Positions 17,393 through 28,126 of a stretch of 53,989 nucleotides of DNA are shown here, in pieces. The translations under genes were made by a program, and so were the position numbers. Positions within the stretch are counted from its first letter, which is position 1; the number at the start of each line of letters is the position of its first letter. Source of the stretch: Myxococcales bacterium (lineage in GTDB: Bacteria > Myxococcota_A > Polyangia > Haliangiales > Haliangiaceae); contig JAAEPE010000123.1 in NCBI GenBank assembly GCA_024222395.1, positions 1-53,989 of the forward strand, given 5' to 3'. Under the pieces are notes generated by a model, which ran no database searches, was not told the DNA's origin, and saw nothing but the letters and a program-made list of their open reading frames with translations.

Positions 17393-17582
17393 GCAGTTGA
17401 CTCCCCGCGGCTCGCTAGTTACCCCGAAGCGGGCTTTGGCGCAAGGGATTCTCGTGAGGAGATCCCAGGGAGCCGGATTAAGAGTGTCACTCCGCTGCCT
17501 TGTTCGGCGCCGACGCCGGCTGGTATCTTTGGGCCGCTTACGCTCCCCCCCTAAGATTGGATAGTTAGGTAGCAACCCAATA

Positions 17583-19046
17583 ATGACTCTGCTCTATGAT
17601 TGGCTCCAGACCACAGCCAAAAAACGCGGCAATGCCAAAGCCCTGGTCTATCGCGATAACTACCTTTCCTGGCGAGGCCTCCTACACCGTGTAGACCGGC
17701 GGGCACAAGAATTCAAGAGCATGTCCATCTCCGAGGGAGCTTGGGTCGGACTCATGCTGGGCAATGTGCCCGATTTCGTAATCCTAGCGCTCGCTCTCAG
17801 CAAGCTCGGGGTCACCATCGTGCCCATCGACCCAACCACCGGCACGCGGGAACTTGAGCTCATAATGCAGGCCGCCCCACTTCGGGCGCTCGTAACCCGC
17901 CCCCGTGGTTCCGATGCGACCACTGGCAAGGATGACGAAGAAAACGAAGAGGAAGTACCAGAGGTTCGCAGGCGACTGCAGGGCACTCTACTCACTTGTA
18001 GTGTCTTCAAGCGACCGAATCCGGATCTGGCAGCCAAGCCTCTCTCCGTCATCTTCACAGCAGACTCCCATGGCGATCCCAAGGGCGTTCTGCGCACTCG
18101 TGAGAACTATGAGCACACTGCCAAGAGCCTAATCGAGGCCCTAGACATTGTTCAAGAATCCCGCATCCTCGTCGCCGTCCCGCTCTTCCACGCGTACGGC
18201 TTTGATCTCGGCCTTCTGCCCACTCTTCTCTCTGGTGCGACGATGTTCCTCGAAGAGGAGATTTCGGCCAGGCGTTTGGCAAAACTCATTAGAGACCACA
18301 CGATCGACATCATGCCAGGCACACCGCTGATGTACGGCGAGCTCACCAAGCTGCCAACGGCAAAGCCCGTCAAAGCAGAGAACCCACGTTTCCTCTGTGG
18401 GAGCTCGCCACTCGACATTGAAGTTGCCGAGGCGATGCAGAAGTACTACGAAATCAAGCTCATGGGCTGCTACCACAGCACTGAGACCGGAGTCGTATCG
18501 ATTGATCTGCCTGGAAAGACCCCTGCGACCGTAGGAAAGACTCTGGAGGGAAGCGAAGTTCGCTTCTCTAAAGTAAAAGGCAGCAAGTCCCGCTCGACCA
18601 AGGCTGGCGCCATTTGGGTGCGCAGCCCAGCGCTCAGCCCGCTGAGCATTGGTCCATTTCAAGAGATCGACGCAGCCGCCAACGAGGTCGATGCACTCGC
18701 TATCGGGGCTACTGATGACGATGGCTGGTACCACACCGGCGATATTGGAAAGATGGACAGATGCTCACGTCTATCGCTCGATGGCCGAGAAGACGATATC
18801 GTCAAGATCGAGGGCAAACGTGTCGCACTCGGAGAAGTCGAGGGTTGCCTCGAGTCCTTCCCGGCGATTCGTGCGGCGCAAGCGAGGCTACTCTGCGATC
18901 CGTACACAGGATCCATCGTGGTGGCTCGCGTAGTCGTGGTCGACGCCGAAGAAGAGATCGAGCCGGAAGAAATCATCGACCACTGCGCTCGCAATCTCGC
19001 CCCCTACAAGGTTCCGCGTCGCGTCGAGTTCTGCGAGAAACTCTAG
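17583..19046 (+). CDS. class I adenylate-forming enzyme (AMP-dependent acyl ligase family), atypical
   Basis: The fold is recognisable from motif A5 (GCYHSTETG), A7 (GWYHTGDIG) and A8 (GREDDIVKIEGKRV), with PLFHAYGF before A5. Two catalytic elements are abnormal. The A3 phosphate loop, normally T-S-G-S/T-T-G-x-P-K-G, reads TADSHGDPKG, and the chain stops at EKL just where the A10 PxxxxGK motif with its catalytic lysine should follow. The 487 residues are slightly short. It may bind acyl-adenylate or act with a carrier protein rather than perform a full ligation, or be functionally decayed, but the frame is clean. Its usual role in such clusters is activation of fatty or aryl acids. Confidence 0.8.
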   Translation: MTLLYDWLQTTAKKRGNAKALVYRDNYLSWRGLLHRVDRRAQEFKSMSISEGAWVGLMLGNVPDFVILALALSKLGVTIVPIDPTTGTRELELIMQAAPLRALVTRPRGSDATTGKDDEENEEEVPEVRRRLQGTLLTCSVFKRPNPDLAAKPLSVIFTADSHGDPKGVLRTRENYEHTAKSLIEALDIVQESRILVAVPLFHAYGFDLGLLPTLLSGATMFLEEEISARRLAKLIRDHTIDIMPGTPLMYGELTKLPTAKPVKAENPRFLCGSSPLDIEVAEAMQKYYEIKLMGCYHSTETGVVSIDLPGKTPATVGKTLEGSEVRFSKVKGSKSRSTKAGAIWVRSPALSPLSIGPFQEIDAAANEVDALAIGATDDDGWYHTGDIGKMDRCSRLSLDGREDDIVKIEGKRVALGEVEGCLESFPAIRAAQARLLCDPYTGSIVVARVVVVDAEEEIEPEEIIDHCARNLAPYKVPRRVEFCEKL

Positions 19047-19116
19047 GTCGCAGCGCCTCACTCCCTCGTCCAAACTCCATCTTGCCCCGCTTCGTTCGGG
19101 GAAGAAGCACAGTGAA

Positions 19117-19455
19117 CTACGGCAGCCGTTTGGCAAGTTCGACACGCAGAGTGTGCCGCGTGCCGGCTTGCACGCTGAGTTCGTAGTACATCGAATGGTA
19201 GTCGTGGTGGCGAACCTCAATGCGATGCTCGCCCGCGCGGAGTCGGAACGCTCGTTTGAGTTCCGCGACTTCGCGAAAGTAGCGCCCGTCTACCCATACT
19301 TCCGCATCGGGAACGTCACATCGCAGAGCGACGATTGCCCGGTCGCTCTTCCTGCCTTGGTTCGCCTGCCCACCACATGCCGGCATGACCACCTGTGCAG
19401 AGAGAACACCAAGGAGAATTGCGAGACAAGCGCCGATGGATCGTGTGCTAGCCAT
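19117..19455 (-). CDS. PEGA-domain lipoprotein
   Basis: The ATG at 19455 overlaps the TAA of the preceding gene by one base (TAATG) and starts a signal peptide with the lipobox MPAC. The short mature part, about 80 residues, is a PEGA-like beta-sandwich: IVALRCDVPDAEVWVDG, FRLRAGEHRIEVRH and a closing strand. PEGA domains are common on myxobacterial surface proteins. The frame extends far upstream but overlaps the previous gene, and that part has no protein-like character. It is the last gene of a three-gene operon of secreted proteins. Confidence 0.75.
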   Translation of the reverse strand: MASTRSIGACLAILLGVLSAQVVMPACGGQANQGRKSDRAIVALRCDVPDAEVWVDGRYFREVAELKRAFRLRAGEHRIEVRHHDYHSMYYELSVQAGTRHTLRVELAKRLP

Positions 19456-20318
19456 TATTGGCTGGGGGGTAGAATCGATGGGGTACTCATAATAACTCCT
19501 ACTAGCAAAGATGTTCCGGAGAGCTGAACTGAAAGGCTGCCGTTGTGAATACGGGCACGCCGCAGACTCGCCACAACCTGCGCTGCTCCCTGTTGGCTCC
19601 GCAGAGAGAGTGTCACTCGGTCCGGCTGAATCTGCACAGCGTGCAAGTCGCTGACACCGCGGGTGGCTGATAGGGAGCGAAGAATCACGGCGACGGACCG
19701 CCACCCCTCTGCACCGGTGATGATGAGTGATAGTTGCCCGTGAGCCACCTGAGTCTTGGGCCACCGCTGAATGACCTTTGCGAGCATGCCTCGGGTGGCC
19801 TTGGCAATCGCACTAGCAATCGCCTGGGAGCGGGCCATCGTGGACTCGCGTCCGTAGGAAGCCGACTTGCCCTTGCCGTCAAAAATGGCACGAGCCGTGG
19901 ATACATCCAAGACTCGTAAACGCGCGCTGACAGACTCTCCAACGAGTGACGTGGCCCGGATGCCACCCTCGTGTTTTGCAACAATGCCAACAATGATCGC
20001 GATGCTGGCACCCGATGCTCGAGCCACAGAGCTCGCCGAAGCGTCGCCAAGGGGTAGCCCCTGCAGCGCATCCCCCATACTCGACACAGCGGCATCCCTC
20101 GCAGAAACGAACTCAATCCCGGCCTTCTCAAAGGGGGCTCGGATCGAGCGTTCCAACGGCCCGGGCTCCTGCGCATCCCTCCCAAAGCTCACGACGGTGC
20201 CCTCCTCGCCCTGAGCCGCCATCAGCAAAACGGCCTTGTGGGCTTCGGCATTTGCGGCTACCGCGCCACCGACAAGCAGCGCCCCGAGCAAGGGCAGCAC
20301 GAACAGAATACTCCTCAT
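19455..20318 (-). CDS. secreted protein of unknown function (operon with PEGA and LPP20-like genes)
   Basis: The 287-residue product begins with a clear signal peptide (cleavage near NAEAH). The first half has an alpha/beta layout, with HKAVLLMAAQ, SIAIIVGIV and an ARLRVLDVSTARAIFDG strand-turn-strand. The latter is like the TolB/FlgT-type domains that report penicillin-binding-protein activators and flagellar outer-membrane factors. The second half has two short alpha/beta repeats (LSLIITGAEGWRSVAVILRSL, VSDLHAVQIQP). No family can be named. It overlaps the upstream gene by four bases and the downstream PEGA gene by one, so the three proteins very likely act together in the periplasm. Confidence 0.65.
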   Translation of the reverse strand: MRSILFVLPLLGALLVGGAVAANAEAHKAVLLMAAQGEEGTVVSFGRDAQEPGPLERSIRAPFEKAGIEFVSARDAAVSSMGDALQGLPLGDASASSVARASGASIAIIVGIVAKHEGGIRATSLVGESVSARLRVLDVSTARAIFDGKGKSASYGRESTMARSQAIASAIAKATRGMLAKVIQRWPKTQVAHGQLSLIITGAEGWRSVAVILRSLSATRGVSDLHAVQIQPDRVTLSLRSQQGAAQVVASLRRARIHNGSLSVQLSGTSLLVGVIMSTPSILPPSQ

Positions 20319-20998
20319 CGCGCCTCCGAATACAAGACCACGAGCAGAGGACGCTCGGCGAATCGCTCCTCCGCGTGCGCTTGGTCAATGGTTAGAACTC
20401 CAGACTTTATCTTCTTGGCAGCAACTAGCGTAGCGCCTTTTCCAACTCTCGCATCAGCTCGAGCCACCGTTTCCTCTGTGAAGAAGAGCGTGGCCCCTCG
20501 GTATTGGGTCCCCCCTGCCTCCACAACCAGCCCAACCGATGGCACAAGCTTCGTCTTCCGTGCATCCACGAATACCGGCGCGCTGGCCACAACTTCCGCG
20601 AGCGGAGCATCTGGACCAAAAACCCTAGCGCGCAGTCCGTCGATGGGCAGTCCCATACGCACGACTACCGAGCCATCGCTGCCCTGATCAGTGACGAGCG
20701 TAATGAAGCCAAGGTCCAGATCGGCCAGTGGCTTGCCTAGTGCGACGGCAACGCTCTTGCCAGATGCAGTAGGCAACGCTGCAGCGGCTTTGCGCAATTT
20801 CTCGCGACATCGCTTGAGAGCAACTCGCTCCGCCTTGACCCGAGCGAGCTCGGTGCTCGGCGCGCGCAAATCCGCTGGAGCCGCCGCGCTCGCAACAAGG
20901 ATGCCGCGCTGCCAATCTACTCGAGCTTGAGCCTGGCTCGCCCTAGCCCCGAAGGTTGTGCAAAGCAGCACTGCGAGCATGCAGCAGGAGCGTCTCAC
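20315..20998 (-). CDS. LPP20-like secreted protein
   Basis: After a signal peptide (MLAVLLCTTFGARASQA), the segment VDWQRGILVASAAA ... ELARVKAERVALKRCREKL follows the pattern of LPP20/FlgT N-terminal domains: a Trp-x-Gly strand and then a helix with Arg-Ala spacing. The rest, about 150 residues, contains mixed strands. It is the first gene of an operon with a four-base overlap to the next gene, and it starts six bases from the guaA stop on the same strand, so read-through from guaA is possible. Role inferred: envelope or surface-structure assembly factor. Confidence 0.65.
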   Translation of the reverse strand: MRRSCCMLAVLLCTTFGARASQAQARVDWQRGILVASAAAPADLRAPSTELARVKAERVALKRCREKLRKAAAALPTASGKSVAVALGKPLADLDLGFITLVTDQGSDGSVVVRMGLPIDGLRARVFGPDAPLAEVVASAPVFVDARKTKLVPSVGLVVEAGGTQYRGATLFFTEETVARADARVGKGATLVAAKKIKSGVLTIDQAHAEERFAERPLLVVLYSEAR

Positions 20999-21003
20999 TC
21001 AGA

Positions 21004-22554
21004 CTACTCCCATTCGATGGTTCCCGGCGGTTTTGAGGTGATGTCGTAGACCACTCGGTTGATGCCCCGCACCTCGTTGATGACGCGGGTGGAAATCGTG
21101 GAGAGGAGGTCATAGGGAAGCTTCACCCAATCCGCCGTCATGCCATCGACAGAGTGCACGGCACGGATTGCGAAGACTTCGGCATATGTACGCTGGTCAC
21201 CCATGACGCCCACAGTCTTGACGGGCAAGAGCACACCGAAGCTCTGCCAGATGTCGTCGTAGAGCCCGGCTGCACGAATCTCGTCATCGACGATCTTGTC
21301 GGCTTCGCGAAGCGTGTCTAGGCGCGTGCGGTGCAAATCGCCCAGGCAGCGTACGGCAAGCCCCGGCCCTGGGAATGGCTGGCGCTTCACCATTTCTTCG
21401 GGAACACCGAGCTCTCGGCCAAGCACGCGAACCTCATCCTTGAAGAGTTCCCGCAACGGCTCGACCAGCTCGAGATCCATGTCGTCGGGCAAGCCCCCAA
21501 CATTGTGATGCGACTTGATAATCGCGGATGGCCCCTTGAAGGAAACCGATTCGATAACGTCAGGATAGAGAGTGCCCTGCGCAAGCCACTTGGCGTTTCC
21601 AATGGAGCGAGATTCTTCTTCGAAAATTCGGATGAACTCAACGCCGATGATCTTTCTCTTGGCCTCTGGATCCGTCTCCCCGTGAAGTTTCTCAAGGAAT
21701 CGATCCGCGGCATCAATGACACGAAGATCAACGTGGAAGTGGTCGCGAAAGACCTCCTCAACATACTGTCGCTCCCCTGCCCGCAGAAGCCCATTGTCGA
21801 CAAAGATACAGGTGAGCCTATCCCCAATCGCTTTGTGCAGGAGCGAGGCGAGTACCGACGAATCAACCCCACCGGAGAGACCACATATGATGCGCCCGTC
21901 GTCGCCCACTTGCTTGCGGACTGTGCCCACAGCCTCATCGACAAACGATGCCATCGACCAAGATGGCTCGAGCCCAGCGATCTTGAAGAGGAAGTTTGCG
22001 ATGACCTCCGAACCACGCGGCGTGTGAGCAACCTCGGGATGAAACTGCACGCAGTAGATTTGTCGTTTCTCACAGGCAAAGGCTGCCGCTGGTGAGTTCT
22101 CCGACTTGCCAACCAAGTGAAAGCCGTCGGGCAAGGTGTGCACACGATCGCCGTGAGACATCCAAACCTCGAAGCCTTCGCCAGCTGCAAATCCGTCGAA
22201 GAGGTCGACGGATTTTAGTGGGGCGATTTCGGCGCGGCCGTACTCGTGCTTGTCGCTAGATTCGACCTTGCCGCCGAGTAGCTTCGCTGTGAGCTGCGCG
22301 CCATAGCAAATGCCGAGGACTGGCACGCCAAACTCGTAGATTTCAGGTGAGATCATCGGCGAGTCTTCTTCGATACACGAAGAGGGCCCGCCGGAGAGAA
22401 CCACGGCCGAGGGGGCGAGCTCGCGAATGCGATCCATGCCGATGTTGTAGGGATGAATCTCTGAGTACACCGACTGCTCGCGAATGCGGCGGGCAATGAG
22501 CTGAGTGTACTGGGACCCGAAGTCGAGAATGAGGACCGTCTGGCGACTGGACAT
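21004..22554 (-). CDS. guaA: GMP synthase (glutamine-hydrolysing)
   Basis: This 516-residue enzyme converts XMP, glutamine and ATP to GMP. It has the full architecture: a class I amidotransferase domain with catalytic Cys in GICYGAQL and the His/Glu pair in FHPEVAHT, the ATP-pyrophosphatase P-loop [10 protein letters not shown], the SHHNVGGLP loop, the [10 protein letters not shown] motif and the C-terminal dimer domain ending PPGTIEWE. Length and motifs match the family throughout. In many bacteria guaB directly precedes guaA; here guaB lies 3.8 kb upstream on the same strand, with other genes between. Confidence 0.97.
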   Translation of the reverse strand: MSSRQTVLILDFGSQYTQLIARRIREQSVYSEIHPYNIGMDRIRELAPSAVVLSGGPSSCIEEDSPMISPEIYEFGVPVLGICYGAQLTAKLLGGKVESSDKHEYGRAEIAPLKSVDLFDGFAAGEGFEVWMSHGDRVHTLPDGFHLVGKSENSPAAAFACEKRQIYCVQFHPEVAHTPRGSEVIANFLFKIAGLEPSWSMASFVDEAVGTVRKQVGDDGRIICGLSGGVDSSVLASLLHKAIGDRLTCIFVDNGLLRAGERQYVEEVFRDHFHVDLRVIDAADRFLEKLHGETDPEAKRKIIGVEFIRIFEEESRSIGNAKWLAQGTLYPDVIESVSFKGPSAIIKSHHNVGGLPDDMDLELVEPLRELFKDEVRVLGRELGVPEEMVKRQPFPGPGLAVRCLGDLHRTRLDTLREADKIVDDEIRAAGLYDDIWQSFGVLLPVKTVGVMGDQRTYAEVFAIRAVHSVDGMTADWVKLPYDLLSTISTRVINEVRGINRVVYDITSKPPGTIEWE

Positions 22555-22677
22555 TGCGTGCGCACCTTAGCAAAGCGCGAAGGTCTCGTCCCCTGGTCTA
22601 GTTCCTCGAAATCGGAGGCCAGTTTAGCGCCAGAATCCTAGGAGAGCTGCCCCTATTGCCTCTATGGTGCCCGGGCC

Positions 22678-24570
22678 ATGCAGATACTAATTGCGGTAGC
22701 CATGCTGCTCTGCGCGCCAGCAGATCACTTCGAAGTCGAGAGCACCCAGAATTACCGGGTCGCGGACCTACCCATCTCCTTGACAATCACCGCCGTGGAC
22801 GCCGCAGGTGAGGTCACGCCCAACTACTGCGGGGCCGCCGACCTAGCCGGGGTATATCAGTCGACGGCCGCCCAGGGCGAGGTGGAGCCGGTTGCGACGA
22901 CGGAGGTCTTCTCGGAAGGGAAAGTCACCGTAGAAAACGTCCTCGTAGCCGAAGGCGGCATGACCGTTTCATCCGGCCCAGCCAGCGGTAAATGGAAGCC
23001 CGACGTCCGCAGGCTGCCTGGGTGGTTTTCCATTTTGCCGCCACTGGTCGCCATCTTGCTGGCACTGGTGACGCGCCAAGCTCTCATCGCTCTCTTCTCC
23101 GGGGTTTACATCGGCACGCTCCTCATCTACAGCTTCAACCCACTCACCGCCCTACTGCGAGTCTTCGACACCCACCTGGTTGCGGCGGCGGCGGATCCAT
23201 TTCACGCCTCCATTCTCCTATTTACGATGGCGCTCGGAGGCATGGTCGGCATCCTCGCCAAATCCGGTGGAACCAACGCCTTAGTGGAAGTGCTTTCGAG
23301 GCGCGCGAGGAGCAAGCGGTCGGGCATGGTCATGGGCTGGCTCACAGGTTTGGTTGTCTTTTTTGACGACTACGCGAATTGTCTCCTGGTCGGAAATACA
23401 CTTAGGCCCTTCACCGACAAACTCAGCATCTCCCGAGAGAAGCTCGCTTACATCGTCGACTCGACTGCCGCTCCCATCACCAGTGTGGCGCTCATCTCCA
23501 CTTGGGTTGGCTATCAGCTCGGGCTCATCGAGGACCTTGCTGGGCCTAACTCGTCGGCCTACGACCTCTTCCTGAACATGCTCCCGTATAGCTTCTACAG
23601 CTTCTTTACGATGTTCTTCGTTCTGGCGATTGCGGTCACCTGCCGAGACTTTGGCCCCATGCTCACAGCGGAGAAACGTGCGGCCGCAGGCCAAGTACTT
23701 CGCGACGGAGCCAGTCCAATGATGGACAAGGAGCTCACCGAGATGCAGCCCCCAGAAGGTCGCACGCCGCACTGGAGCCTAGCTATCATTCCAATCGTAT
23801 CGGTAATTCTGATCGTGGCCATAGGCCTCTACACCAGCGGCGTGCAGGCTGTCGGGGCAAGCGCTGGCTTGCGAGAAATCATCGCGAACGCCAATTCATA
23901 CGCCGTGCTCTTGTGGGCCGCTTTCGGTGGCAGCATGGTGGCCGCCGTCTACGCGGTAGCCAAGCGCAACTTGAACATTAGCGAGACCGTGGACGCCTGG
24001 GTAACTGGGTGCAAAGCCATGGTCATCGCGGTACTAATTCTCGTTCTTGCATGGACGATTGGCGAAATCTGCAAGGACTATCTGCAAACCGGCCCCTGGG
24101 TGATTTCCCAATTCTCACCCAGCCCTCAGTGGATCCCCGCCATGACCTTCGTGCTCTGCGCGGTCATCGCTCTAGCCACAGGTTCTTCCTTCTCGACAAT
24201 GGCTATCGTCATTCCAATTGCCGGCCCCATGGCATGGGCCGCGACGGGTGATACCAGTGGTCTCGACCCCGTAGTTGGTGAGAGCATTCGCCTTGCAACA
24301 CTGAGTTCGGTGCTTGGAGGCGCGGTTTTCGGCGATCACTGTTCGCCTATCTCTGACACCACCATCATGTCCTCGATGTCCTGCGCCTCGGATCATATAG
24401 ATCACGTTCGGACGCAAGCGCCGTATGCACTGGTCTGCGGCGGAGCAGCCATCCTCATCGGCTACATACCAGCAGGGTTCGGCGTCTCACCGCTGATCAC
24501 CCTGCCTCTGGGCATGCTAGCTCTAGGGGCCCTAGTGCGCTTCTACGGCAAGCCAAGCACTGAGGGATGA
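22678..24570 (+). CDS. NhaC-family Na+/H+ antiporter with an extra N-terminal domain
   Basis: From about residue 115 the protein has ten or more membrane segments and the NhaC-family signature GDHCSPISDTTIMSS near residue 560, plus the paired FFDDYANCLLVG segment around residue 225. The first 110 residues are unusual: a short hydrophobic signal-like start followed by a strand-rich soluble domain (FEVESTQNYRVADLPISL ... EGKVTVENV) that should face the periplasm. Reaction: sodium or organic-ion/proton antiport in the inner membrane. It is a single gene, divergent from guaA. Confidence 0.88.
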   Translation: MQILIAVAMLLCAPADHFEVESTQNYRVADLPISLTITAVDAAGEVTPNYCGAADLAGVYQSTAAQGEVEPVATTEVFSEGKVTVENVLVAEGGMTVSSGPASGKWKPDVRRLPGWFSILPPLVAILLALVTRQALIALFSGVYIGTLLIYSFNPLTALLRVFDTHLVAAAADPFHASILLFTMALGGMVGILAKSGGTNALVEVLSRRARSKRSGMVMGWLTGLVVFFDDYANCLLVGNTLRPFTDKLSISREKLAYIVDSTAAPITSVALISTWVGYQLGLIEDLAGPNSSAYDLFLNMLPYSFYSFFTMFFVLAIAVTCRDFGPMLTAEKRAAAGQVLRDGASPMMDKELTEMQPPEGRTPHWSLAIIPIVSVILIVAIGLYTSGVQAVGASAGLREIIANANSYAVLLWAAFGGSMVAAVYAVAKRNLNISETVDAWVTGCKAMVIAVLILVLAWTIGEICKDYLQTGPWVISQFSPSPQWIPAMTFVLCAVIALATGSSFSTMAIVIPIAGPMAWAATGDTSGLDPVVGESIRLATLSSVLGGAVFGDHCSPISDTTIMSSMSCASDHIDHVRTQAPYALVCGGAAILIGYIPAGFGVSPLITLPLGMLALGALVRFYGKPSTEG

Positions 24571-24643
24571 GCGCCCGTCCTTTGCCGGTCTTTGCACCTT
24601 TGTGCACTCTTGGCCATCTGGCGTGTCGCGATATGGTGAGTGA

Positions 24644-25560
24644 ATGCTGCGACTCGCGCTAGCCGCCCTCATCACCATCACCCTCTTTGCAGCGCAGAGC
24701 GCTCTTGCCCAACCAGGCAACGCGCCACCGCAGCCCAAAGAGCCCATCGCGATTGACGAAGAGGCTAGATCCGACACCTCGGCTACCCCCGCGATGCAAG
24801 CGGCATTCGAAGAGGCCAACGCGGCTCTCTTGGCAAATCGCTTTTCCGAGGCCATTCGCCTCTTCGATGACATTGCCGAGAATTCGAGAAATTCGGAACT
24901 TAGTGGCGCCGCAATCGCGATGGCCGAATTTGCTCGGCGACTGAAGACGAGCAAGGCACATATAGCGGTGGGGGCCGGTGAGCGAGGCAGTATTCTCGCT
25001 TCTCCGGATAAGGAAGGCGGACGAGCGAGCTTCGTCATCACTACCACCGCCGCCGCCTTCTACAGCAGCTTCGCCCTAGTCGACATACTCGGCATAGACG
25101 CCTTCACGCCCATCACCGTGACCGTGGCTGCGACAACCGCAGCGGGCCTAGGCCTGAGCCTCTACGCAACCCGCGATACGCCCATTCACCCAGCAGTGGC
25201 AAGCGCCTACTCCACAGGCCTCATCGCGGCGTCGCCAACGGTCTCCTGGTAGCACCGGCTCTTGGCATCGATATCGATGGAGGCTATGGCGATGGCGACG
25301 TTAATCAGAACTACCTGCTCTTTGGCCTAACGACCATGGCGGCCGGCGGGGCAGCGGGCTACATGCTTGGCAAATCTCACCATCCAACGGAGGGCCAGGT
25401 CAAAGCACCACCAGCGAGCCCCACGTCAAGCCCGGCGGCGAGCAGCAGGGCCACGGTATCCCCATCGATGTCATCGGGTTGTGTCATGGCAAGAAGTAGG
25501 CCCGTCGAAGCGAAGCCCGTGAGGCCGGCCATGGACGTCGCCGTGGGCGGCCTTTTCTAG
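24644..25560 (+). pseudogene. TPR/membrane protein gene broken by a frameshift and an apparent small inversion
   Basis: The gene starts with a signal peptide (SALAQ) and helical TPR-like units, then hydrophobic segments. The frame ends at TAG 25250-25252, but a one-base shift near 25225 restores a continuous sequence (VANGLLVAPALGIDIDGGYG, then YLLFGLTTMAAGGAAGYMLGK). After about base 25405 the forward frame becomes low-complexity, whereas the reverse strand of 25405-25530 reads protein-like (MTQPDDIDGDTVALLLAAG, LDVGLAGGAL), with the same Gly/Ala-rich helix character expected next in the gene. I infer that this segment has been inverted in place. The product should be non-functional. Confidence 0.6.
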
Positions 25561-25577
25561 CCAAGAAAAGGCCGCCC
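25545..25577. terminator. perfect 14-bp stem-loop between convergent genes
   Basis: GGGCGGCCTTTTCT (25545-25558) pairs perfectly with AGAAAAGGCCGCCC (25564-25577) across the five-base loop AGCCA. It sits between the pseudogene end and the convergent Cys-rich lipoprotein gene. There is no T-run after either arm, so it may be a bidirectional rho-independent-like hairpin or an mRNA 3'-end stabiliser. Confidence 0.55.
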
Positions 25578-25591
25578 GCCTAGAATAAGAA

Positions 25592-26191
25592 CTATTCGCA
25601 GTAGTCGAATTCAAAGGACTCGCAGCTACAATCGGCACCGGCGCTCGTACACTCAGCACCGGTCGTCGAGGTACAGTTGACACCGACATAGACCGGCCCA
25701 CACGTCGCGTCCGCAATACAAGCCGATTCGTCAGCGTTGAGATCAGAGCACTCGAAGGGAGCACCGTCGGGACAGTCGGCCTTGGCCATGCAGACGCCAG
25801 TGTAGCAGCCATCTTCGATAGACGCGGCGGTTCCCGCAGGGCAAATTGGAGCGATTTCGTCGCAGCCCACTTCGCTTTGGCAAGTCACAGCCGGTTCGGG
25901 CTCGGGCTCGTCCCCCGGAACACAACTATCCCGGTAGTCGCATTCAAATCCCTCGGCGCATTCGTAGGATTCTTCGCAGAACGAGCTCTCCTCGCAGGTC
26001 CCATTCGCTGTGCAGTAGCAACCATCGCCGCACTGCTCGTTGGTCTGACAAGAATCCGGCACCCAGCCTTCGGATTGTCCACGGCGCTGTGGAGGCTCGC
26101 CGAAGTCGCTGTCCTCGAAGTAGAGATTGCAGCCAGCGAGGGCAGCGCAGCTTGCGAAGAGTGTGGTGAGAAGGAGTGTATTTCGGATCAT
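25592..26191 (-). CDS. cysteine-rich lipoprotein
   Basis: A 199-residue product with a signal peptide and the perfect lipobox LAGC. The mature chain has more than twenty Cys in short spacings (CGDGCYCTANGTC, CEESYECAEGFEC, CMAKADC), separated by acidic and Pro-Glu stretches. These resemble the disulfide-rich repeats of Myxococcota surface lipoproteins. It is probably anchored in the outer membrane and stabilised by many disulfides. No enzymatic motif is present. It is downstream of guaB on the same strand, with a stem-loop at 26237-26254 between them, so it is probably transcribed separately. Confidence 0.8.
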   Translation of the reverse strand: MIRNTLLLTTLFASCAALAGCNLYFEDSDFGEPPQRRGQSEGWVPDSCQTNEQCGDGCYCTANGTCEESSFCEESYECAEGFECDYRDSCVPGDEPEPEPAVTCQSEVGCDEIAPICPAGTAASIEDGCYTGVCMAKADCPDGAPFECSDLNADESACIADATCGPVYVGVNCTSTTGAECTSAGADCSCESFEFDYCE

Positions 26192-26236
26192 TGGAGTGGG
26201 TCCTAGCGATTAAGTAAGAGCGATGCCGCTTTGGGC

Positions 26237-26254
26237 GGCGCCAGCATTGGCGCC
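26237..26254. terminator. stem-loop downstream of guaB
   Basis: GGCGCCA (26237-26243) and TGGCGCC (26248-26254) form a perfect 7-bp stem with the loop GCAT in the gap between guaB and the Cys-rich lipoprotein gene. No U-tract follows on the minus strand, so it is only a weak candidate terminator. Confidence 0.35.
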
Positions 26255-26341
26255 CCTGCAGAGCGTCTGTAGAGTATCACAGACTCCGCCAAGCCTCGCA
26301 GGGTTGCCTGATGACAAGCGCTTACCTGTTCGCGACCACGA

Positions 26342-28126
<1,785 letters not shown>

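Noticed and set aside
16469..17575. Longer start for the coiled-coil TPR protein
   Set aside because: The first 61 codons are Arg-rich and include part of the divergent promoter region; the ATG at 17392 has a GGGGAG ribosome binding site.
21331..22095. 254-codon plus-strand frame opposite guaA
   Set aside because: Shadow of the strongly biased guaA codons; no protein family character.
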